A stretch of 64,000 nt of DNA from Allolobophora icterica (lineage: Eukaryota; Annelida; Clitellata; Crassiclitellata; Lumbricidae), in contig OY744617.1 of the NCBI GenBank assembly GCA_963556255.1, positions 31,544,144 through 31,608,143 on the forward strand, in the 5' to 3' direction. Every line of letters begins with the position of its first letter. Positions within the stretch are counted from its first letter, which is position 1. The notes beneath the pieces were generated by a model. It had not been told where the DNA came from and searched no databases. It saw only the letters and a program-made list of their open reading frames with translations. A program made the translations under genes and the position numbers. Shown here piece by piece: positions 58,403 to 64,000 of the stretch.

Positions 58403-58642
58403 TTATACCTGATGTTCAGTTGCAGCCAGGCGCCTACATTCGTCTTGAATGACACTTTCATCACGCAACTTCTTCAGTCTAGCAGCCTTGTAGCCACACC
58501 CAAGGCAGAGACCTATTACATTTTTCACCGCCTTTTCACAACCCATACAAGGCTTCGCACCACCACCCTTTCTCAGTCTTAATAAGTGAAGTTTGCAATA
58601 AACCCCTAGACAGCTATTACCACATAATGTTTTTCGTGCCAA
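58403..58642 (-). CDS. Cys-rich zinc-ribbon-like ORF, probably from the same DNA element
   Basis: 79 codons with LCGNSCLGVYCKLH, then KPCMGCEKAV, then LCLGCGY and a basic tail KAARLKKLRDES. Three CxxC-type pairs suggest two zinc sites. There is no ATG (the frame opens with TTG after a stop), so it is an exon or a fragment. On the minus strand it lies upstream of the polymerase relic. The unit-1 counterpart is frameshifted. Family not identified. Confidence 0.4.
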   Translation of the reverse strand: MARKTLCGNSCLGVYCKLHLLRLRKGGGAKPCMGCEKAVKNVIGLCLGCGYKAARLKKLRDESVIQDECRRLAATEHQV

Positions 58643-59044
58643 TTACTAACCACGCAAAAAGATTTTTGCCCTTCATTTTCATAGATAATTATATATGCCG
58701 AGCATAGACTTTCTCTAACTGGTATATCAAAACGGTTAGTCAAAGCAATGTGCAGTAATATTCAAATGTCAATACTATAGTCAGATTATTTTATTTATAC
58801 TAATACTTTTTAAAATCTCTTGAATTTTTAATATTTTTATTTATACCTGATATTCAATACTTCCAGGCAATTACATTCGTTTTGAAAGATGCTCTGTAGG
58901 CCCTGAAATTCGATTTTTAACTATAATGTCCCGTTTTCAAACCAAAAAAAGCAAACAGCTTGGGGAACCTGTGGAGGCCCTCAAGATCGGTTTTTGCTAT
59001 AAGGGCCCGCGGGCCTTAAGGCCCTTTGGAGGGACTGGTCCCAA
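58643..59044. other. Spacer of unit 3
   Basis: Matches 15,660-16,085 with small changes. Contains another cctgatattcaat...ccaggca block and no gene. Confidence 0.6.
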
Positions 59045-59495
59045 ACCGAATTTCTCATCTACTTAGGGGACATCATGAAGTTTGACCATATCTCTTCCTA
59101 CATCCGAGACTCCCTTCACTGGCTTCCCATTCACCAACGCATCCAATTAAAATTCCTTTCCTCATGAGCAACTGTCTTGTGGCCTCAGCTTCGTTGTATC
59201 TCAGGACTTACTGTAACCAGGTTTCCAGTTTTTCTGGGTAGGTTTCTCTACGGTCATCTGCCCGTGGACACTTGGTTGTTCCTCGGATGCGCACTGCTAC
59301 GGACCTGTCTCCCAGTTTTGCGGTCGTGAGGTCTTCCAGCTGGAAACGCCTGCCTCAGGCCCTTAGGCTTGAACTCCTCACTCTCCCTCCTGTCCAGTTC
59401 CGCAGGCGCCTGAAAACCTATCTCTTTGACAGTGAAGACATTGACCCAGCCCTTGAGCGCCTCTGATAATGAGTGGCGCTGTATAAATTTTCTAT
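59045..59495 (+). mobile_element. L2-type LINE 3' end upstream of gene 3
   Basis: The codons KRLPQALRLELLTL and RRRLKTYLFDSEDIDPALER are open here (59,272-59,466) and end gagtggcgctgtataaat. It is the less damaged counterpart of 16,090-16,540. Confidence 0.8.
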
Positions 59496-59701
59496 TACCA
59501 TTGCAAGAGTTTCAGATCGCATCAGATAGATTGTTGGCTGAAACTTGAAAGTCTGCTAATAGAAGTGTGGGTGATAAGGGCGATTGATAGCACTTGATTT
59601 GGGTAATAAACTAGATTTCAGTCTGATGATGATGATGACGACGACGATGTCAATGGTAATGGTGATGATGCTGACTTATTAAAATGCAGATTTTTTCATT
59701 T

Positions 59702-59704
59702 AGG
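59702..59704 (+). promoter_or_regulatory. Putative 3' splice site before the gene 3 start
   Basis: ttttttcatttag|g directly before ATG, with ctgac about 30 bp upstream (59,671-59,675), as in gene 1. Confidence 0.45.
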
Positions 59705-62584
59705 ATGACGGAACATGTGGGTAAATCGAATGAAGAAATGGCATCTTTGTTCATCGCTGGCACGTGCCAATTACTTCCGAAGCAATTTACTCTTGTTTCT
59801 GATCAAATGCATAACTTAATAGCGTCCAAGAGAACTGCAGCAACTGCGTATACAATTGTATGTGGCAGCATTGCTGAGTTCTATATCCGACCGCCGAATT
59901 CGTGCATTGGTGACGTAGATCTTTTGTTTGCCAACATGGATGAACTGGTCTTCACTGACGACTTTCCAGTGTTGCCAAGGGATTTAAGTGGCCTGGCAGA
60001 TACAATCCTGTGCTACAAGATTGAATCATACCATGGGTTTCCTGGATTTGTTCGTTTACGACATTTAAAAAAAATGAACTATAATTGGAAATATAAACAG
60101 TACGAATTTATGCACACAGCTGTTTCAAACAGCTACTTGACTCTAGATATGGATCATGTTGCAAACGCATATTGTCCTCCAAAAACCCCAGGAAACGACT
60201 CACCCAAAATTGCTAGGGGTCCAGCAATTAAACATCTACAACGTGGTCAACAAAGCGATTTCGTCTTCAGCATGTGGTGCCCACAATGGCCTAAAGAAGC
60301 CCAGGGTTGGCTTAAACGACCTAGGAATAATGGATGGCCGACCATTGATACAATCACCGAGGTTACACAAAATGGTTGTCATGTTGTCTTCGTTCAGCAT
60401 CGTTCTTGCAGAGACGATAAATCACAGTGGAGGTTTTCATTTTCAGTGGCGGAGACAATTTTACTTCAGAGTTGGACTAAAATTCAACAGATTGTCTACC
60501 ATTTGTTGAGATTCTTCTGCAAGAGAGAATTAATACAAACGGATTGTCGAAAGGAGGATGAGGTTCTCTGTCCGTATCATTTAAAGACGCTGATGTTATG
60601 GACTTGTGAAGTGATGCCGCCGGAATGGTGGAATTCCTCTTCTGTTTTTGGGATCTGCTGTGAGTTATTGAAGAAGCTTTCAGACTGGCTACAGAAGAGG
60701 CACTGCCCGAATTATTTCATTCCTGAAGCAAATTTATTTCATGAATCATCGAACTCCACAATCCATAAAAAGACTGTAAAACGACTAAATGAATTCCGAA
60801 ATTCTGGCATTCTCTGCCATTGGTTCGTGGAAAATTACATACTGCCATTCATTCGGATATATTTCTTTCACAATTTTAGCACAATGGAGGTAATGCAACG
60901 TTTAGTTAATTTCATGCTGTCTCTCTGTAAGTGTTGGAGAGTGACTGTATTAGAGTCATTGGATTCATTAATCAATCAAGCATTCGTCTCTTCAAATGAG
61001 AATAGTTGTCATTTAATAAAAGGCGGATTCAGTTCAGGACTGCGCGAGACTTTCGTAGAAGGATATATTTCAAGATGTATTCGATTGAGAATGGACTTTC
61101 GACTGCGAAAGGTTGCAACAATAGGCCTTCAGAACCTCTTATGCTTCACGTACTTTGACATCGTATTGTTTATTTTCCATATAGCATATGGTTTAGGATG
61201 CGGGGATATTTCATGGGATAGCAGTCTCTTTGTTGAATTTGTCAATGCAATTTCGATACAACCCAAAAATGTAAGGTCTCAGTATCATAACTTTCCGAAA
61301 GCTTACACAGCAGAAAGTTGTCGGTTTCAATTTCTGCGTGCTCAGAATCTCGTGCAAAATATAACTGGATCAAACAGCCGTCCGGAATTTCAACTACTGT
61401 CTCTCATGTCAAAAGAATTTCTTAGAAGAGCTTTAGAAGACGAAGGTTCTAAATTCAACGGCATTGCTCCTGCAGCTTTGGCCTATCTGGCTGCTATCCA
61501 CTTTGCCACATCGGACTACCAACTTACAATACGCTTCTGCTTGTCAGTTCTCGTGGATCAGCCTTCCCAAGAAGATAAGGAGACACTGAATGGAGGTTGT
61601 TTGTTGTTTATTGACGATGTCGCGAGAATCGTTGGATTGTGTGTACTTCACAAAAAGATCACTGACAATAATCTTCATTACACTGACAGGCGGCTTTATC
61701 TTGATCTGCGTCTTTCACCCGCGGTCTTTGCTCTTTATTTAAGTGTAATATCAGCCGAAAGAATTTCCAAACATTTATATTTTCATCGTGATTTTCCGGA
61801 CTCAGCATTTCCTGTGGACGAATATTTGAAGGCTTTAATGAAACGGAGATGCATTGTTTCGATGAAGTCAATTTCTCATTTTGATGTTACCAGACAGATC
61901 GTTTATCACAGAACAGATGCACTGATTGAAACCCTGGATACAACTTTGAATCCTTTGATAGTCAAAGAAAGAATAATTGATATTCTAATGGAATATGCTC
62001 TAGAAAATATGATTTCATTGTACAATGTGTTTCGCAATGACTTTGGCGTCGAATGCAGCACAGTTGACTGCTATCGTGCTTTGTACCTTTACAAATGTCG
62101 CCAATACGATGAAGTGCAGAGTTTGTGTGAGCGAATTCTGCAAGATCCTGATCTGCAGAGCGATCTGAAGAAATTTTCATTTGCGAATGTTTTGTTGTTG
62201 CCACCATTTGACTCTCTTTTTGATGAAGAAGTACAGTCATTGCTTGGATTTCACACACTCTTTTATTATTTATCACCTTCGAATGACGCTATGGGGAAAG
62301 TTAATTTACTAAGTGACGAGTCAACGTTTGAACAGGGGTTTGCCGTTCAGGTACACTTTCATAGGCTTGGACTCGGCTATCTTGTTGGAGAGAATTACTT
62401 CGTTAGACGCCACTATTTTCTTGGAAGATATTTTCTTGCAAAATACTTGAAAGTAAGGTGTTGTATTGATTGCAAATTTCCATATTCAGAGGCTATGACT
62501 GATCTTACTTCTGAGGAAACAAATCTTCCGTTTGAACACATCATTCGCAAATTTCTTCTGCGAAAGCTTCGTATTAAAAAATAG
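59705..62584 (+). CDS. Mab-21/cGAS-like nucleotidyltransferase with TPR-like C-terminus (gene 3)
   Basis: 959 codons in one exon from MTEHVGKSNE to RKLRIKK. G54-S55, D70-V71-D72 (preceded by Gly where the others have Asp), GPA 172-174 and D185 in SDFVFSMWCPQWP keep the catalytic layout. WRFSFSVAE and the helical-lobe LCPYHLKTLMLW follow. The helical C-terminus has the same two TPR-like hairpins and ends with a block identical to gene 1 over about the last 35 residues. It is closest to gene 1 along its whole length; the differences concentrate at residues 27-60, 110-185 and 380-480. The unit is collinear with unit 1 on both sides, so it arose by duplication of a whole unit, not by retroposition of this copy. 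Same inferred role and same caveats as gene 1. Confidence 0.85.
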   Translation: MTEHVGKSNEEMASLFIAGTCQLLPKQFTLVSDQMHNLIASKRTAATAYTIVCGSIAEFYIRPPNSCIGDVDLLFANMDELVFTDDFPVLPRDLSGLADTILCYKIESYHGFPGFVRLRHLKKMNYNWKYKQYEFMHTAVSNSYLTLDMDHVANAYCPPKTPGNDSPKIARGPAIKHLQRGQQSDFVFSMWCPQWPKEAQGWLKRPRNNGWPTIDTITEVTQNGCHVVFVQHRSCRDDKSQWRFSFSVAETILLQSWTKIQQIVYHLLRFFCKRELIQTDCRKEDEVLCPYHLKTLMLWTCEVMPPEWWNSSSVFGICCELLKKLSDWLQKRHCPNYFIPEANLFHESSNSTIHKKTVKRLNEFRNSGILCHWFVENYILPFIRIYFFHNFSTMEVMQRLVNFMLSLCKCWRVTVLESLDSLINQAFVSSNENSCHLIKGGFSSGLRETFVEGYISRCIRLRMDFRLRKVATIGLQNLLCFTYFDIVLFIFHIAYGLGCGDISWDSSLFVEFVNAISIQPKNVRSQYHNFPKAYTAESCRFQFLRAQNLVQNITGSNSRPEFQLLSLMSKEFLRRALEDEGSKFNGIAPAALAYLAAIHFATSDYQLTIRFCLSVLVDQPSQEDKETLNGGCLLFIDDVARIVGLCVLHKKITDNNLHYTDRRLYLDLRLSPAVFALYLSVISAERISKHLYFHRDFPDSAFPVDEYLKALMKRRCIVSMKSISHFDVTRQIVYHRTDALIETLDTTLNPLIVKERIIDILMEYALENMISLYNVFRNDFGVECSTVDCYRALYLYKCRQYDEVQSLCERILQDPDLQSDLKKFSFANVLLLPPFDSLFDEEVQSLLGFHTLFYYLSPSNDAMGKVNLLSDESTFEQGFAVQVHFHRLGLGYLVGENYFVRRHYFLGRYFLAKYLKVRCCIDCKFPYSEAMTDLTSEETNLPFEHIIRKFLLRKLRIKK

Positions 62585-63842
62585 TTCAACAGTTTCATCG
62601 TATCAATGACCAGATTAAGTTTTCATACGAAATTTGCAATACGGCTTTTTCAACCTCTGTTCCACATATGGTACTACCATATGGGACTCCGGCTTATGTG
62701 ATTCTCTTATCGGCAGACAGATAGAATGAAAAGCTTCTATACTTGATTAACATTTCATAAGATCAACGGAATTCTGAATTTGACTTTATTCTATCAGCCT
62801 TACAAGAAGCTCCTTCGTGTGGAAGTTCCATCTGTACGGCATTGAAATTTCCAGCACTCAAGCTTCACCCATATGAGAATGAACTATAGTACGATTTCTT
62901 GCATTCTTCCAAAGCTTATTGTGATATCACAGTTCGTGGCATTACATTGCGGTGCAACTCGCTCCATAACAGGCGTCGAAGAATGAGTTCATCCCCTTCG
63001 AAAAAAGCTAACGCACGCTGAAGAATGGAGACGCACAATGAAAGACTCGGGAAAAAGAAGTTCAATCGGACGATCGAGGCATACATGAACCCAAACGCAA
63101 TGCTATTCTCACACTTGGCGGTAAATGTGACATTCGTGTGTGTCCCAACGCTTTTAAATCACGTGGAAAGAGTGCAGTGTTCATGGCAACGATGAAGCGT
63201 GGAGCGCGATAAAAACAGAGAGGAGAGGACGCACTCTTTGGCAGACAGTTCCGTTAACAAGACGGTTGGATTTCTCTTCAGCATTGCTCCATACAGGGCG
63301 TCAGAGATTTTCAGAATCCATTTATCTTGACAGAATTATGAAATGAGCGAATAACTGATGTGAAAACATTTGACTGAATGCTAAATACTGCAAGATTTAA
63401 TTACTTTTAATTGAGAATATATTTCATTTTTGTTGGATTCACTCTGTGGTCAAATAAAGCATTTGGAAAAAAACGATTATGACGATATTCGTTGAGACAA
63501 TGATGATGAAAATAAAAGATGACGAGACTACAAACACGAAAGGAAGTCGAACAGTCCCTCAAACCTTGACGCAGGAGCAGCCATGTACATGAAATGCTGT
63601 ATTAGTGACTTCATTCTTTGATCTCCTCCCATGTTCATTGTAACAGAGTGGCTTCTATTGCGCGTTAGTACATGGACATTGATTATGGTTCACGCTGCAT
63701 CAGAATTGTCAGTGCTGATGGATGTTAGTAATTCCAGGCGATCGAATGTCTTTAGCTTACACGACTTTCTATTGGAAAGTAAGAGCTTAGTCAACAATCA
63801 TAGGCCGTTGGTGAAATATGACCGAAATCCGAATGGTTAGAG
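62585..63842 (+). other. Conserved 3' flank of gene unit 3
   Basis: Collinear with 19,716-20,706, except for about 250 bp present only here (about 63,284-63,531), which contains aataaagcatttgg and may be a small insertion with its own polyadenylation-like end. Confidence 0.7.
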
Positions 63843-63877
63843 AAATAGTAGTAGTAGTAGTAGTAGTTGTAGTAGTC

Positions 63878-63926
<49 letters not shown>

Positions 63927-64000
63927 AAGTAGAAGTAGAAGTAGAAGTAGTAGTAATAGTAGTAGTCCCCGCCGCCGCCGCCATCCGCCGCCGCCGCCGC
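63843..64000. repeat. (AGT)n then (CCG)n microsatellite at the window end
   Basis: AGT units with TGT, CGT and GAA interruptions to 63,966, then CCG/CCGCCGCCAT repeats to the edge. Confidence 0.97.

Overview
The window is animal genomic DNA, not bacterial. Coding capacity is low, LINE and DNA-transposon debris is dense, trinucleotide microsatellites are long, and 30,518-30,717 is an assembly gap. The only large intact host-type reading frames are three paralogous Mab-21/cGAS-like genes. Several things point to a marine invertebrate, possibly an echinoderm or another early-branching deuterostome: the mix of L2-, CR1- and RTE-type LINEs, a 2A-like motif in a LINE, many AGGCCTA words, and the expansion of Mab-21-type nucleotidyltransferases. 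That placement is a guess from composition and families, not a proof.

Layout. 0-5 kb: end of a mobile-element ORF, an (AAT)n tract, a decayed L2-type LINE on the minus strand and a small acidic ORF. 5.2-15.0 kb: an old duplicated block, a CR1/Jockey-like LINE carrying a small hAT insertion, and a deleted L2-type LINE with a 2A-like peptide. 15.0-21.0 kb: first gene unit (28-bp minisatellite, L2 3' end, Mab-21/cGLR gene 1, conserved 3' flank, about 320 bp of (AGT)n). 22.3-30.5 kb: a LINE ORF1 scrap and a second copy of the 5.2-15 kb region; its right 5.4 kb is almost identical to the first copy and runs into the gap. 30.7-44 kb: a two-copy repeat family, a 5'-truncated LINE with one nonsense codon, a Tc1-type transposon, a 91-bp perfect palindrome and a nearly intact RTE/BovB-like LINE. 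44-49 kb: a duplicated flank, a hAT element with an exact 8-bp target duplication, and LINE tails. 50-56 kb: Mab-21/cGLR gene 2, whose 3' flank is split by a 1.9-kb transposon-like insertion. 56.5-64 kb: duplicated flank, a Polinton/Maverick-type DNA polymerase B remnant, the 28-bp minisatellite, Mab-21/cGLR gene 3 and its (AGT)n tail.

The system of interest is the cluster of three co-oriented, intronless cGAS-like genes, each encoding about 960 residues. Each keeps the GS...[D]h[D]...D nucleotidyltransferase residues and the WRxSFS motif. None has the cGAS zinc insertion. Each carries about 580 extra residues with TPR-like helical hairpins. They fit animal cGAS-like receptors (cGLRs), which sense nucleic acid or other ligands and make cyclic dinucleotides that act through STING. 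Catalytic activity, ligand and product are not shown by sequence. All three have the same apparent 3' splice site one base before the ATG, and all are embedded in unstable repeats, so copy number probably varies between individuals.
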